The translations under genes were made by a program, and so were the position numbers. From the NCBI GenBank assembly GCA_002307095.1, contig DBTO01000187.1:23317-29300 (forward strand): a stretch of 5,984 bases of DNA. The letters are read 5' to 3'. This DNA comes from Sulfurospirillum sp. UBA1314 (GTDB lineage Bacteria > Campylobacterota > Campylobacteria > Campylobacterales > Sulfurospirillaceae). A model generated the notes under the pieces. The model ran no database searches and had not been told where the DNA came from. It saw only the letters and a list, made by a program, of their open reading frames with translations. The stretch's first letter is position 1. Each line of letters opens with the position of its first letter. Of the stretch, positions 5,701 to 5,984 are shown piece after piece.

Positions 5701-5984
5701 TTATTCAATTACCCCAATCTTAACACTAAAGCATCCAATAAGCAGTAAATGGTTGGTAACAATTCAAAATAGTTACAAATTTGTATATTTTACGTTTATT
5801 TAGAATCTAAAAATTGACGCTCTTCCCCTTCTTTGTTGGTTTAAAATGCTCAAATTACTCCTAAAATACGTTAATGTAACATTTAAAAAATCGTCTTGTA
5901 TTTTTGGGATTAATGATTTATTTTAAAAATAATTGAATTTATTTTTTTAGTTTTATAATTTTAGAGGTATAATAAGTCCATGAT
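5701..5984. other. AT-rich non-coding stretch to the right edge
   Basis: No gene with a plausible start is visible on either strand over these 284 bases. The minus strand side would hold the promoter of the second transposase remnant, but no convincing hexamer pair was found. The last 60 bases become extremely T- and A-rich and end in the promoter-like sequence listed separately. Confidence 0.65.
5966..5973 (+). promoter_or_regulatory. Plus-strand promoter-like sequence for a gene beyond the right edge
   Basis: A perfect -10 hexamer TATAAT (5968-5973) is preceded by GG and by T-rich tracts at 5941-5962. There is no clear -35 box. T-rich periodic upstream sequence plus a good -10 is the usual form in Campylobacterota. 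Transcription would start near 5980-5984, so the gene it serves is outside the window. Confidence 0.5.

Noticed and set aside
5844..5924. Small plus-strand frame of about 26 codons starting MLKLLLKYVNV
   Set aside because: No ribosome binding site, AT-driven composition and no recognisable features.
1..5984. CRISPR array, tRNA or rRNA genes
   Set aside because: No regularly spaced repeats and no tRNA or rRNA signatures were seen on either strand.

Overview
The window looks like a piece of an AT-rich, anaerobically respiring bacterial chromosome. The organism is probably a member of the Campylobacterota, with Sulfurospirillum-like gene content as the best guess. This is an inference from protein character, low GC, T-rich promoter regions and the molybdopterin oxidoreductase operon; no marker gene fixes the genus.

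Left two thirds (1-4217, all on the minus strand): one tightly packed operon, read right to left. It starts from a near-consensus sigma-70 promoter at 4188-4217 and has a leader of about 130 nt containing a 33-bp inverted repeat. The first gene (4051-3437) encodes a protein that appears to be an internal duplication of a winged-helix-like unit. Next comes a 899-aa Tat-exported molybdenum/tungsten bis-MGD enzyme of the DMSO reductase superfamily (3411-712). It is followed by a DmsB-type protein with four [4Fe-4S] clusters (690-52) and, overlapping it, the first 19 codons of a DmsC-type membrane anchor that runs off the left edge. The gene spacings are 25 nt, 21 nt and an 8-nt overlap. Together the last three would form a periplasmic terminal reductase (or possibly an oxidase): the anchor exchanges electrons with the quinone pool, the FeS subunit wires them, and the catalytic subunit acts on an external substrate. 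The substrate cannot be read from sequence. The likely metal ligand is Cys190, not the Ser expected of true DMSO reductases, so calling it DmsA would be too specific.

Middle (about 4218-4579): a very AT-rich intergenic region with no gene. It holds several perfect inverted repeats, a possible plus-strand promoter (-10 at 4377-4382) and a weak terminator-like hairpin near 4483-4508, which together could delimit a short transcript.

Right third (4517-5700): two convergent, diverged IS3-family transposase remnants (4580-5239 plus; 5674-5273 minus). Each keeps a strong ribosome binding site and an open frame through the OrfA helix-turn-helix and coiled coil into the start of OrfB. Each then stops before the DDE integrase core. 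A 10-bp palindrome (TTACATGTAA) lies on both sides of the plus-strand remnant, and one copy sits inside a 14-bp perfect palindrome at the junction between the two. The last 280 bases are non-coding and end in a plus-strand promoter-like sequence for a gene beyond the edge.

The most interesting points are the unassigned reductase with its duplicated companion protein, and the paired truncated but open transposase frames, which could be decay or early domestication.
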